A stretch of 64,000 nucleotides of DNA, from assembly GCA_903813345.2 (NCBI GenBank), contig CAIIXF020000009.1:21971759-22035758 (forward strand), in the 5' to 3' direction. Shown in pieces: positions 27,101 to 39,938 of this stretch. A program made the position numbers and the translations under genes. Within the stretch, counting starts at the first letter, position 1. Each line of letters starts with the position of its first letter. The DNA comes from Owenia fusiformis. Lineage: Eukaryota; Annelida; Polychaeta; Sabellida; Oweniidae. Under the pieces are notes generated by a model that was given only the letters and a program-made list of their open reading frames with translations, was not told where the DNA came from and ran no database searches.

Positions 27101-29419
27101 GAGTCGAATGTAGTTTAAAAAATATGGTTTAACCGTGTATTCTCTGTTCTGCTAGTCTTGTTTCAAGACTGTGACCCCTCCCTCTGTAATCTACTTAATC
27201 AACAGTTAGACTATTATTCTGCTTACACGTTGTGGGATATCTCGTTTTTGGAAATTGGAAGATACATTCCAGTCCTAAGGTTCCATCGTTTATTCGACGT
27301 GGCAGAAAGCATTTCAGTCTAGGCCACGGGTTTGTATTCTCCCATGACCAATGACCAGTCATATTTGCACTTTGCGGGGCAGACACTTATATTGCATTTA
27401 GTGACAGAGTGTTACTTATAATAGAGCCGATTGTGGTGACAACGCTACTAAATTTAATAAATCACAGAAGCCCGAAGGCTCGTAAATGTTGGATAAAGCA
27501 AAGTACGTGTCGGGAATTTGGGAGAAGATGGAAAGAATCTTTCATCAATATGAACTTTCAAACATATGATACTCTACCCCTCTCGAACCCTAACACTACC
27601 AACCCCCAAACCCTCCCGATAGCTCTCCATATGAATGTAGTCAACGTTACCTAGGCAACTCATGTATTCCTGAATGGTTAGGAAAGCTTAATTTTCTTTG
27701 TGTATTAGTTTACTATTTGGATACTGGGGGTTTGTTTTCCTTATTATTGGTTGTGCTCTAGGATGTTTCTTGTTGTTGAGTAGTAATACGATTTGCCTTT
27801 CTCTTCTAGCACCTGTTCTTGATCCAATTGAAATAACATCAATCCTTAAAATGACTACCAACATCATTCCGATGAATGATATGCGCTAAGTATAATTACT
27901 ACAAACAGAAAATGTAATTTGTAATTTGAGCCAATGTGGCAATAAAATCAACTTGAAAAGAAGTGCAATTACCTCGGGAACATTCCAAATTACTCCATCG
28001 CTATCAAAATATATTTTCTATTTGCTATTAGGAGCAGCAGACATTATTACATTTACTCTGTGACATACTCCTGTCACAAGTGACTCTAGGAATCGGATGA
28101 TACACTGATCACATCCGAAGGCGGGTGATATATAGTTGCGTAATTTAATTGAATATAACGTTAGTTCATTATTAAGGAGTTTTGCATATAAAATCGAAAT
28201 GCCAACCTATACGTATGACCAATCGCCCATACAGATGCATCACTTTCTGTTCACGTTTAGATCGTGAAAAACATTGCAAGCTTAAACTCCCTATTGTTAA
28301 AAATATCCATGATAGCCGGGATTCAATGACAACAGGTTTGGTTTTCCAACAAGACCCAACATTATATTGCCTAATAGAGAAAGATAGAGAAAGCATAAAT
28401 CATAGAAAAACTTGAAAGACTTGCATATAATGATGTCATGCGCAAAGAAATCAAAATCGTTCAACCTTAAACTCTACTGGGACCTTAACTCATTCTGTTG
28501 ATAATGCTAACAAGACAGGAATCTAATACAGAAGTAATCTTGACACTATATAAAGTCTATAAAAATGTCATAAATTCTTCTCGAGTGCCGCATGTCAAAT
28601 ATTTGCAAGTAATAAGTGTAATATGCAAGTAAGTTACAATGACAAATTCCATTCAAATGAGCTGATTTTGACTTGAAATAAGTTAACTTACCCGTTACTG
28701 TCTCCAAAACAGGCAATGCTGATCCCAAAGTGAATTTTATAGTCTACCCTCGATATGCAGGTTTATCAATGACTGTTGTAATGAAATGTTGAAATGTTCT
28801 TACTCCCTAAGATCTGGACGTATAAAATACACCTGAATCGTGCGATACATGGCTCGGCTGTAGAATACATATCACAAGGCCCTTATCGAGTAGAGTACTG
28901 ATATCTTTATAAAGTACTGTACTATGGATCTTATCTTTGACAATGATACTTAGGAAGTCCTTAGCGCTGATGTTGTCAATGCCTTACCAGCTAGCTATAC
29001 ACGAGGTCATTTCCCAAGATACTTAATGATCATGTGATGAACAGTATAAAATAGAAAATACACCTCCTGTAGCACTTTAGGGGACACACCTTTGGGAAAA
29101 ATATACCAAAAATCAAAATAACGAACTTGCATAAAAGACACTGCATATGTTTTATATGCATGTAATTAACAATTATGACGTGCACGGATTCACCCTGGGA
29201 AAAAGATACGGGCTAATGTCACCTTTAAACGTTAATACCCGCCTAAGTAAAAAGCTAGGCATGTGTTTCATATATCATTTTGAAGTTTTTTATGCGCATT
29301 TCAGTGATACTATTTTTCCTCGAAAAGTTTGACGTGATCTACCATAATTTTAAAGTAACCCTATATCCCAACATCGTAGAATACGTTGACCATGACTGTG
29401 TATTCATGACGTAATAATT
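24138..29419. other. Gene-free stretch
   Basis: About 5 kb without a recognised exon. The one patterned segment is 25390-25660, where TGTCCAATC/GCCCA/TCTTGCC words recur as a degenerate repeat of about 25-30 bp; the 109- and 120-codon frames there are its translations. Confidence 0.45.
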
Positions 29420-29530
29420 CACCCCATGCAGACAGATCGCCAAAAATTACTTTCGTATGATGCGAGACTCGGCATTCACCAGGAAACTTGAAATAATTTG
29501 TCACCCATAGAGCAAATTAATTTTTTACTG
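29420..29530 (+). mobile_element. Solo half copy of the CACCCCATGCAGACAGATC element
   Basis: CACCCCATGCAGACAGATCG starts at 29420 and the next 110 bp match the left arm of the complete element at 35760. No inverted right arm follows. Confidence 0.7.
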
Positions 29531-31250
29531 CTTAATGGCTACAATTCGAATTCCCTTCTATGGACGCTTGCTAGAATTTTAAATTGTTCAATATTGAATC
29601 GCATCTCATCAATATAATCATTTGCACATGCACATGCAAAAATAAAGTCAAGACTTTAATGGTCAAATGCCTCTTCTTTTACAATAGAAATCCTTTCAAA
29701 ATCTAACAAATTAGACACATCTGAGACATAACAATACGTTAAAAAAACAAGTTCAATGTGGTAAGTAATCATTAACTGTTTTTCTCGTATGATCGATCAA
29801 TCAACCGAACACTGGGTGTCTCGATCAGGTGAATCCACAAATCCAGGATATTGCTGAGATGAAAAACAAGCAGATGCCTTGATTAGCAGTCATATATGAA
29901 TGACAGTATATGATTACGATGATATAGTATAATAATTTGATATGAATATGATGCGATCATTCTGTCAAACAATGGTATATTCGTATAACGATGTTCATAT
30001 GCATGTATAGTCCTCCAAACCAGTCGGAAAAGTATTAATGTATCGCCAAGCTTGGTTGCCTTATGAATACGACAAAATCAGAGGTTGTACATACGAACTG
30101 CATATTCTGCAAATGAAGCCATAGCACCAAGCAAGTCGATTGATGTAACCCATTCTTTCATCTCACGTTGCTATTGTTAATACGATCGCCCTTACAGGTA
30201 GACCAGAAAGAATAATAATCATACGGCTTACGCTCTAATGAAACAGAAGCAAAATGAAATCTGAATCAGTTTAGTTTGATGCAAAACATCCTCAGATGAC
30301 ACTGTACTTGCAAAGTAACAGCTTAGGATGATAATTACAAAACTAATCATAGAGACCTAGAAGTGATCAGAGATCCTGGCTCGAAACCAACATGTACAAT
30401 ATAACTATACCTGCACCTGACCTTAACTAGGTCGAATATCCAAGCGTCCCACTTACCTCTCAGTTCTTGTTATCATATCGACATACGTAATCTGTAGACA
30501 CATTTCTCGAGCTCTATTCACCTCGTACAGAATCCAGCGGTAAATCCAATAACAACCATAGTGATAAAATACATTTTGTATGATGATTGGAATACTAGTA
30601 AAGTAGATTTAGAATTCCATAATAAATCAAAATATGAGCAGATACGGTTATATTGCAATATGTATTAGTTTAATGTGAATATGATATCTACTATAGGAAC
30701 ATATAGTGAAATAAAATCGAATGAGAATCGAAGCATATGGCGATAATAAAAACAGTTGATGAATGTAGTTTTAACAGTTCGAATAACACGATTACTATAA
30801 TGAACCTATAATATTTGGTTATACTGTGTGAAATGAATAGAGCAACATGTCAGAACTTTAACCGATCACCGGATTTATTAATTCAATATATGAACAGGAC
30901 CCTGACTTGAAAATGATGATCCTGTCATTTGAAATTGATAGCTGAATATTTTTTCTTTTCAATACATATTTGTACAACCACAAATAAATATACGTTGTAT
31001 ACAGATTGAGTTTTGTGATATCATATGATAAGTTAATTTAAAAATTCGGAGTTAATGTAATGGTATCAGGGAATATAGGAAATGTCATTCTGATACTCAT
31101 AGCATCTTTCTGTTTCGCCATCTGATCTCAAGAAGAAATGAGATGTCATGGTTTATTATGATGAAAAATGTATTTTTTGGTAAGTTGATATCAACGGCTA
31201 TATGACTGAATAACATAGTTCTTATACACCGTTGTTAAAATAATCGTTAG
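29531..31250. other. Gene-free stretch
   Basis: AT-rich with no recognised gene. Around 31085-31160 a GATACTCATAGCATCTTTCTG motif begins a segment that recurs in diverged, inverted form at 32530-32615 and 59660-59770. Confidence 0.4.
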
Positions 31251-31315
31251 TATCACACTTTTATCACATTAATTAATAATAATCGTGAATATGCAGTTCT
31301 TCTCCACAGTGATAA

Positions 31316-31646
31316 TCGACGTGAATATCACAGTTCTATCAAACAACTAATAACAACCGCGAATACCACAGTTCTATCAAACAACTTATAACAAACGTGA
31401 ATACCACAGTTCTATCAAACAACGAATAACAAACGTGAATACCACAGTTCTATCTAACAACTAATAACAACCGCGAATACCACAGTTCTATCAAACAACT
31501 ATTAACAAACGTGAATACCACAGTTCTATCAAACAACTAATGACAAACGTGAATACCACAGTTCCATCTAACAACTAATAACAACCGCGAATACCACAGT
31601 TCTATCAAACAACTAATAACAAACGTGAATACCACAGTTCTTCCAT
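31316..31646. repeat. 38-bp minisatellite, left block
   Basis: About nine tandem units carrying CAACTAATAACAA, the variants ACGTGAAT or CCGCGAAT, and ACCACAGTTCTATC. Two alternating unit variants suggest homogenised higher-order copies. Confidence 0.9.
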
Positions 31647-32495
31647 CACCCTATGCAGACAGAGCCTGTGGGAAATATTGGGTGCGGAGCAAATGAGCGG
31701 AGGGTGCGGAGCTAACGGTTATTTTTGAATTTAAATTTGGGATATTTCTGAAACTAAGCCGTTTTGGGACTTCAAATATACCAAGATATGTGTATTTGAC
31801 ACCAAATATCAATACAATTGTGAAAATAGTAGCGCAATTCATTCTATAGCGACGCAGTGTGCCTTAAACCTTTCCCAGACCTATATATTTTGAAATTATC
31901 CTTTTAATACTGAGTCCCCAGCATTCATAAAAAATGGTGTTCAAGGTGCACTATCTATACAAATTATTTTTGCATCTTGGAAGCCAGGCAGTATCTGTGT
32001 GATTTTATAAAAAATCGGAAATGTTCTTCAGATATGAGCCCCTCTAAATATTGGGTGCGGAGCAGCTCCATAAACGTAGCTCCGCACCCAATATTTAGAG
32101 GGGCTCATATCTGAAGAACATTTCCGAATTTTTATAAAATCACACAGATACTACCTGGCTTCCAAGATGCAAAAATAATTTGCATGGGTAGTGTATCTTG
32201 AACACCATTTTTTATGAATGCTGGGGACGCAGTATTAAAAGGATAGTCTCAAAATATATAGGTCTGGGAAATGTTTAAGGCATACTGCGTCGCTATAAAA
32301 TGAATTGCACTACTATTTTCACAATTTTATTGATATTTGGTGTCAAATACACATATCTTGGTATATTTGAAGTCCCAAAACGGCTTAGTTTCAGAAATAT
32401 CCCAATTTTAAATTCAAAAATGACCGTTAGCTCCGCACCCTCCGCTCATTTGCGCCGCACCCAATATTTCCCACAGGCTCTGTCTGCATAGGGTG
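31647..32495. mobile_element. 849-bp full-length palindromic element inserted in the minisatellite
   Basis: The two halves are inverted complements along nearly the whole length, from CACCCTATGCAGACAGAG at the left end to its complement at 32495, with a centre near 32072. It is flanked by TCCAT on both sides (31642-31646 and 32496-32500), a 5-bp target duplication. Removing the element restores a minisatellite unit, which confirms both borders. The twin 63-codon frames at 31651 and 32300 are mirror images, not genes. Confidence 0.9.
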
Positions 32496-33060
32496 TCCAT
32501 ACAACTAATAATTATCGTGAATATCACCATCATGAGATATCATGGCCTTCTATTAGCTTCACACTAGTATGTATTTGGTTGAAGACAGAAAGATGTGATG
32601 AGTATCAGAATGGAATATCACAGTTCTTCTACACAATGATAATCGTTAGCACAGTTCTATCTAACAACCAATAACAATTGTGAATACCACAGTTCTATCA
32701 AAGAACTAATAACAAACGTGAATATCATAGTTCTTCTACGCAATGATAATCGTACACAATTCTATATAACAATCAATAACAATTGTGAATACCACAGTTC
32801 TATCAAAGAACTAATAACAAACGTGAATATCGTAGTTCTTCTACGCAATGATAATCGTACACAATTCTATCTAACAACCAATAACAATTGTGAATACCAC
32901 AGTTCTATCAAAGAACTAATAACAAACGTGAATATCGTAGTTCTTCTACGCAATGATAATCGTACACAATTCTATCTAACAATCAATAACAATTGTGAAT
33001 ACCACAGTTCTATCAAACAACTTATAACAAACGTGAATATCACAGTTCTATCTATCAGAT
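32496..33060. repeat. Minisatellite, right block with 105-bp higher-order unit
   Basis: The same 35-38-bp unit continues. From about 32700 it is organised as a trimer of about 105 bp containing ACCACAGTTCTATCAAAGAA, TATCGTAGTTCTTCTACGCA and ACAATTCTATCTAACAA variants. As 105 is a multiple of three, one frame stays open for 147 codons (32718-33161) with a 35-residue repeat; I regard this as a by-product. Confidence 0.88.
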
Positions 33061-33231
33061 CCTCACAGTTGACAAAGTCATGGGATAAAAGCCTTATCTT
33101 CATATTTGCACTAAATGTAATACTTCCCGGTGTTGAACTTCTCTCTGGACACGTACATTAGTTGACAGCCTTGATCCTCTCAAATCACTGGTACTCACCT
33201 AGTTACACTGACGATACACCAGCGTAACAAA

Positions 33232-33259
33232 ATGGAAGAACTTCTGGGCTTCGTTTTCG
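33232..33259 (+). CDS. Possible 9-codon first exon of an unknown gene
   Basis: An ATG in strong context (AACAAAATGG) opens MEELLGFVF followed by a donor G|GTAAGA. It lies just past the minisatellite block and about 9 kb before AKTIP on the same strand. I cannot find a following exon, so this may be chance. Confidence 0.15.
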
Positions 33260-34794
33260 GTAAGATATTTTTATTTCTCGATTCTACACCACTTATAAGT
33301 AAAGTTGTGGACAATAATTTGGCTCAAAGTTAAGGAAGATAGTCTAGTTTGAGAATATGCAGGCGGTTCTATGTTTGGTATATTAACTAAGACGCAATTC
33401 ACATATTTAGTCCCTCGCTTTTGTTACGTTGACGATCTTCATATATATTGCCAATGTGACAATATTCATGTTTGGTTTACATGTATGTATGTAATATTAT
33501 TTCAAGTACGTACCAAAAGGATAACCTTGTCTGCATGAAATTTATCAAGTGGTACCTAGTAATCATTAATTACTATTTTTGGTCCAATAGTACTAATAAG
33601 TGTAGTTTTTTTAATTCTATGAAAGTCAATTTCAAAATAGCAAATACCCCTAATGCCAGAATGGATTATTTTTAGGTTTCCAATAACTAGTTCAATGTCA
33701 AATTATACTTTGGAGAATATCTAATATTTTGAACTCAGAAAGGCTGAGATAGGGATCATTTACCCATTATACTACAAAATCCAAAGTCTGTACCATCCCC
33801 TCAAATACTAGATATCATCCCAAGCATGATATAAAGAGGGACTTTGATAAATCAGAATGAATATTTTGTACATGGAAACATTTTAGATCAGCCTCTAAAT
33901 TTCGTAAAATGTGTTTTTTTATATTTTTGTGTTACTTGCTTCTAATTCCAGAATTCTGAAAATTAGCATGTTAACTTGATTTCTTGACTAACGTGAAAAT
34001 GAGACCACTGTATTATTACTTATTGAAGAACCCTTGTCCCTCGTACTAATTAAAACAGTACGATTTCTCGAGTCTAGAAAGTCTCAGCTTATAACCACCT
34101 TATAACCACCTTTTATCGACTCTGATGATTTTGGACATTGTTGTATCTTGAACCTTCAAAACTTCTATTTAATCGAATATCAAAGTTCCTATTTGTTAAT
34201 AAAAATAGGACTGCGTTCGTGAGAGTTTTGAAAAGATTGCTTCATCAAACATTTTATGACACTCTCTAATCCTTGCATATTACTGCCATTTTAATGTCAA
34301 GCCTACCATTTTATGATCATCAAATTCACTAACTAGTAATCCATCAAGCATTGATAAGTTTATGATGACATTTTACTGTCTGATATTAAGGCACTTTCTC
34401 CATTAATTGATTACAACATCATGTTTCGCCTACAAATAATGAAGATTTGAAAAATAAGAAAATGAGCCTTAAGGCCAATCCAGACTTTTTGTAATCCCCG
34501 TCTCTCCTGCATTGAATTACAAATTAAAAGTGGCCGTATGCAGAAAGACATCGTGCGTCATGCATTATGATTTGGGCGCCTTGTCGAAATGTTATAAAAT
34601 TTACTGGTACATACCTTCCATTTTCTCATAGGTCGAGCTGATCGTCTTGTCTTGGTTTTGCAGATAGTTTAGTGTACAACAGTACAAGGTGTGCATATTT
34701 ACACTTACCATTCGGATAGTATCACGAATGTAACAGTAAAGATAAAATGCTACAAGTACTTTGTCTGATTAGTTCATAACAGTTTTATCAACTA
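33260..34794. other. Gene-free stretch
   Basis: AT-rich; no exon following the possible start at 33232 could be identified. Confidence 0.45.
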
Positions 34795-35240
34795 CTGATT
34801 GTATTGTACTTGATATGTCAGAAAGACTGATGTATTATTTTGATATACCAAAGTGACTGATGTATTTTTGTGGTGTCAGGGAGACCGATGCATTTTGCCT
34901 GATATACCAAAAATACTGATGTATTGATGTCAAAGAGATTGGTTTTTGTACTTGATAGATCAAAAAGACTCATAGTATTGTTCTTACACAGTATATCTTA
35001 GAGACTGGTTTTTGTATTTGATAGATCAAAAAGACTCATAGTATTGTTCATATACTTATATCTTAGAGACTGGTTTATTGTATTTATGGATCAAAAAGAT
35101 TCATATTATTGTTCTTTACATATCAGAGAGACTGGTGTATTGTACCATGGGCTTTCAACTAGAAATAATTGAAAGCCCATGATTGTACCTGATAATGATA
35201 TTCCAGAAGGAATGGTATATTGCAATTGATATATGTCATA
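34795..35240. repeat. Degenerate tandem repeat with a perfect hairpin
   Basis: Units of roughly 35-66 bp carry AGAGACTGGT, TTGATAGATCAAAAAGACTC and ATAGTATTGTTC. At 35146-35181 a perfect 13-bp stem, CATGGGCTTTCAA, closes a 10-nt loop. Confidence 0.7.
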
Positions 35241-35759
35241 TTTGCGATGAAATGTTTGTATCGTACTTGGCCACGGTACACCGGGTATACATGTATCAGG
35301 GTTATAAAAGGAAGAATGATGACTGGTTTTGTTGATCACATCCTTGTATTAGGCCGCATTCGAACATCACGGGAATTAGGAAGCCTATAATTTTAATATC
35401 TAAATATTGTGTGGTCAGCTTTAAATGCGACAAACGTTATAACTAATATAGCTGTCGGTATATCTATTTGGGGAACATTTCTAAGAAAATTCATCTCAGA
35501 AAGCCCTAATCTGGATGTCTATTGTCTCAGGACATTAACATCATGAAATCTATGGTTACTGCAATAAGGAATAAAGGAACCTGATACCAAGATTCTTTTG
35601 AGAAGTAGGACCCTGGCTAATTAATAATATGAAACTTTTTCTCTTTGCAGCTATTACCTGGCTTTAATGTTTTCTATATTCATTTATCGTTGACAAGTCA
35701 CCTATTGTTTCGTAGGGTTTATTTGAATCGTTTTCAGGACAGTTACACGTATGCATATA

Positions 35760-36323
35760 CACCCCATGCAGACAGATCGCCTAAAATTACATTCGTATGA
35801 TGTGCGACTCGACATTCACCGGAAAAGTAGAAACATTTTGTCACCCATGATGTAAATTAATTTTTTATTGCTTAATAAATGATGAATGACAGTCATATTA
35901 AGTTCTATAAGTATGAGAATAGCACGCCGTCGTGATATTTCAAGGTTACTCGTTCGAAAAATGATGACGGTGATTGAAATGACGATTTAAAGATAAAACC
36001 GCAACGAAATATGTGTAGATTTCTTTGAAAAACTAAGAAATAAACATCGCATATTGAACAAAATCTACAAATATTTCATTACGATTTTATCTTTACATCG
36101 TAAGTGCGATCACCGCCATCACCTTTCGAATGAGTTACCTTGAAATATCAAGATGTCATGCAATTCTTATACACATGGAACTCAATGTAACAGTCCTTGA
36201 CCATTTATAAAGCAGTAAAAAATTAATTTGCTTCATGGGTGACAAAATGTTTCTACTTTTCTGGTGATTGTCGAGTCTCGCATCATACGAATGTAATTTA
36301 GGGTGATCTGTCTGCATGGGGTG
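35760..36323. mobile_element. 564-bp palindromic element, CACCCCATGCAGACAG ends
   Basis: Left arm from CACCCCATGCAGACAGATCG and right arm ending in its complement at 36323 pair along most of their length. The central part pairs GAAATATTTGTAG-type sequence with its diverged complement. Flanks read ATATA and ACATA, a near match to a 5-bp duplication. Its ends resemble those of the element at 31647 although the interiors differ. Confidence 0.85.
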
Positions 36324-36441
36324 ACATAAAGATGATGTAAATGGAGTCTTATGTAACATTTGTATTGATTATTCATTAGATTTGAATGAAATTACCACCC
36401 AATGAAATGAATTTTTTTTTCTTCAATAAGTTAATAATGTA

Positions 36442-37319
36442 CAGGGTGGTCAAAAACTGTTGCAACAGTTTCACATTTTGAAGAGGAAGGTCTATTTTTT
36501 GTTGGAACCATACATTTTTCGTCGTCTTGAAATTTGCAAAAAACATAAGCCCCAATACCAAACATCACTGAATATCGATAAAATGTGAACTTCAACATTT
36601 GCAATTCGTCAACTCTTCAACAATCTTCCCGTGGAAATATTTTTAGCCGCAGTCTGAAAAACCTAATGTTTTCTGACTTTGTTAGGTTTTGAATCCCGCA
36701 CATTAAATTGTAAAAATGAGCATCCTGCCTCCGTTAGTTGCAAAGTTATTGTGATCCAAAGAAATGGCATTTTCCAAAGATGAAAACAGCCTCCAGTGAA
36801 ATTGCAACAAACCCCTATATGGTCTTAAAATGTTATTATCTTCATTAATAATGGACCAATTCTAATGAAATATGGCTCAAAACACTTCAATTAGATTTCC
36901 GTTTGATTTTTGTAAGATATTTATATGATGGGCTTCTCAGATTTTTGGCCACAGGGGGTAACTTTGCCCCCCTCTAATCGTTTATGTAGGTAACATGCCT
37001 CTTAACTGTTGAATGATTAAAACTACGTACTTCAAAATGGTCAATGAAACTGTGAAATGTGTTTTCTGCCCAAATAATGTCCCATTTGTCATATGGTATG
37101 GTTTAAACGTCGTACTGGAAGCTTTTTAAACATCATCCAATGTGTTTCAACAATTTCCGTGAATCACATTGGTAAAAAACTGAGAATAAATTGTGGCATC
37201 AACAAGGTATACACTTTCTCTACAAGATGTGATAGTATGAGCAAATTCATGCATCGGTTATTAAGGAAATTATAGCCTGTTGCAGGAGCTCACTTTTTGG
37301 ACCATCCTGCTTCTCTTTA
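36442..37319. mobile_element. Tc1/mariner-type MITE, CAGGGTGGTC ends
   Basis: Starts CAGGGTGGTCAAAAACTG after TA (36440-36441) and ends TTTTTGGACCATCCTG at 37319. The right TA has decayed. Internal blocks (CATCCTGCCTCCGTTAGTTG near 36720, AAACATCACTGAATATCGAT near 36560) recur inverted in the element at 54407-55720, so the two are copies of one family. Confidence 0.8.
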
Positions 37320-37437
37320 CCTAACCTGTTTCCTAGAATAATAGATGCAAATACCAGGTAGATATAAAAATTCCTCTGTCCAACTTTTTCTGCCACGTAA
37401 TTTTATAATAAACCTGCTTTAAAAGAAATAAATCATT

Positions 37438-37759
37438 TTATCCTATGCCAAGTAGAGTTTTGGGGAGATAAGTTGGTAAGATATATCCCGTATCCTGATT
37501 TTGAGGTTTCCATATCCTGAACCTCCATACCTCCCGCCATATCTCCCGCTCCAGGGCATATCTTCCCGCTTCAAAAAAAATTTTGAAAAAATAAGAAGAA
37601 ATTGAAAAAAAAGAGAAAAAATTTGAAAAAAATAAAATATTGAAAAAAAGAAAAGAAAAATAGAAAAAAAAATTGAAAAAATTGAAAAAAAATTAGAAAA
37701 ATGTGAAAAAATTGAAAAATCTAAAGAAAATTAGAAAACTCTACTTGGTATAGGATAAA
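37438..37759. mobile_element. Short inverted-repeat element with an A-rich polypurine core
   Basis: TTATCCTATGCCAAGTAGAG at 37438 is the complement of CTCTACTTGGTATAGGATAA at 37740-37759. Between them, ATATCCTGAACCTCC and CATATCTCCCGC motifs (related to the 12.3-13.6 kb foldback element) precede about 170 bp of GAAAAAATTGAAAA-type sequence (37565-37735). Confidence 0.65.
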
Positions 37760-37766
37760 GCAGTTA

Positions 37767-38641
37767 CACTCCCCTCCATAAGTTTGGCAACCTTTTTCCC
37801 CCATTGAACTACGTGTTAAGGCCTCTTTACCTTTGAACTTTTATTTACTTAAATTGCGATGAAAATACTTATACTATTGATGGAAACGTAATTTGACTTT
37901 AATTCCAATACCTCCAAATTTTCTAAATTTTTTTCCTCAATTACAATAGGTCGAAAATTGATAATAAATTTGATGAAGTTTTGAAAATCGACATTCCCAT
38001 GTTAACCAATGGGAAATGGTAGGTTTGCCGCAAGTCATATGACAGAATATCCATCCATCCGAGTCCTTGCAAAAAATACGAGTTAGGCAGGCAATTGAAT
38101 TTACTAACTTTATTTAACAAAAAATTGATAAGTTTCTTCAGGTTCAACAAAGTTATAGGGCTTTAAAGTCAAAATTGTTTTTCAAAAAACCTCTCCCATT
38201 GAAATAACACAGGAGGCGAAAAATTATTTTCAAAAATGACTTTGAAGCGCTGTAACTTTAATATTCATCAAATAAACTAAACACTTAGTGTTCAAAAAAG
38301 TTAGACAATTCAATTTTCTATATAAAAATATTTTTTGCTGAATCTTTTACTGAAAAGATATCCTGATTTCTGATTTGCCCCGAACCCTCCATTTCCCATT
38401 GGATTACATGGGAATGACGAATTTTAAAAATTCATCAAATTTATCATCAATTTTTGACCTATTGTAATTGAGGAAAAAAATTGAGAAAATTTGGAGGTAT
38501 TGGAAATAAAGTCAAGTTACGTTTCCATCAATATTATAAGTTATGTCATCGCCGGTTAAGTAAATAAAAATTCAAACGTAAAGAGGCTTTAACACGTAGT
38601 TCAATGGGGAAAAAAGGTTGCCAAACTTATGGAGGGGAGTG
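37767..38641. mobile_element. 875-bp TA-flanked foldback element
   Basis: Ends CACTCCCCTCCATAAG and CTTATGGAGGGGAGTG, each bordered by TA (37765-37766, 38642-38643). The arms pair for about 280 bp, including AACCAATGGGAAATGG against its complement near 38390. Tc1/mariner-type by target site; non-coding. Confidence 0.88.
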
Positions 38642-38643
38642 TA

Positions 38644-39600
38644 TGTACGGTCGGTTTGGATATTGGGTTCATCCTTCTTGAGATATGCACATCTACCTTC
38701 GGTCCCTACGGTCCCTCAGGTAGATATGCATATCTCCCTCTGGATAAACCCCATATCCAAAACCTCCTAGTACATAACCCTTATTTATCTAAAGATAACC
38801 CTTTCTATTATCATATCACTAAAGTATAACTAAGTTTACAAATTACCTTCGGCCGATGATGCAGTATTAAATGACTTGCAAATCTCAACACCTTTCTTGT
38901 TTTCCCTCTTCTTAAAAATGATACTTAATGGCTTGATGTATTCCTTTGCCAAGTTAGTTCCGTTTATTCTTTTAAATTAAAAAACGCAAACAAACGCTAG
39001 TGCTACCACAGGCATTTGCAGAAAGTGAAGATAACGTTCTCCCTGATCTCTTATAAGTCAAGCATAGGCCTTATCGTCTCTACAACAGTGAGTAGATAAC
39101 TAGCTCTTTTACGAACTCTTTTTACTCAATGATAATAGATTGCCTGGTAACCTTTGGAATCAGAACAAATCAGAGCATTGAACTGCCGCAATTGTCACTT
39201 AATGAATGGGTCAATTTTTCAAAGTGATCTCATGTATATGTCTGATTGGCACGTTCAATCGAGTGGGTTCAGTCGTCGTTCTTTTTTCATACTTTCATAT
39301 ATGATATTCGTCAGACGTGTAAGTAAAAGATATAAAGTAATGGTCAGGTGGATGACTAAGATGAAAGACATTTTATCATACTTAGCTGTATAACATTATG
39401 AGATACAGAACTTTAGATTGATTCAAAATATGAACTGAACATACTTAAATAAAATAATATCATAATTATATCTGTGATATCATTTTACAACTTGTTGACA
39501 TTTTCAACATCCACTTGAAGTAATTATAACTCTAAATAAATAAATGATATTTTCACTTTAAAATCATGACACAATGTCAATAGTGTAAATCCTCTTACAG
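38644..39600. other. Gene-free stretch with a short hairpin
   Basis: A hairpin at 38680-38740 pairs GAGATATGCACATCTACC with GGTAGATATGCATATCTC around a TCGGTCCCTACGGTCCCTCA-like loop, probably a relic of the GGGCAGATATA repeat family. Nothing else recognised. Confidence 0.5.
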
Positions 39601-39654
39601 TACTAATATCCCTACAAACGAAGTTCGGTATGCGGTAGGGATGTAGTGATACCT

Positions 39655-39712
39655 GCCGTCTGTCAGTCCGTCAGTCTGTCAGTTAGTCAGTCAGTCACTC
39701 CGGAGTATCCGG
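39655..39712. repeat. GTCAGTC simple repeat
   Basis: Short tandem run of GTCAGTC/CTGTCAGT words in a segment starting CTACAAACGAAGTTCGG near 39612, likely one end of a dispersed repeat. Confidence 0.7.
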
Positions 39713-39910
39713 AGCATAACTCAAATACCAGTGGACTGTTTTACTTCATATTGAGTGGAAAGATGTACATTGGTAAATAGTTGAAATTTTGGCTGTTTAT
39801 CTATAAAACATATATTCCGTGTTTTGACACGTTTTTAAAGACACTTTAAAAAGCCCAAATCCTCAAGCACAATCTGAACAACACGTTTTTGATCGAAAAT
39901 GCCAAATCAA

Positions 39911-39938
39911 CACGTGGTATAATCACGTGGTACACGTG
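39911..39938. promoter_or_regulatory. Three tandem CACGTG boxes
   Basis: CACGTG occurs at 39911, 39924 and 39933 as part of short ACACGTGGTA repeats. CACGTG is the canonical bHLH (Myc/USF/Clock type) site; function is unproven. Confidence 0.35.

Noticed and set aside
31300-33060. CRISPR-like array
   Set aside because: Units are contiguous minisatellite repeats without unique spacers, in an animal genome.
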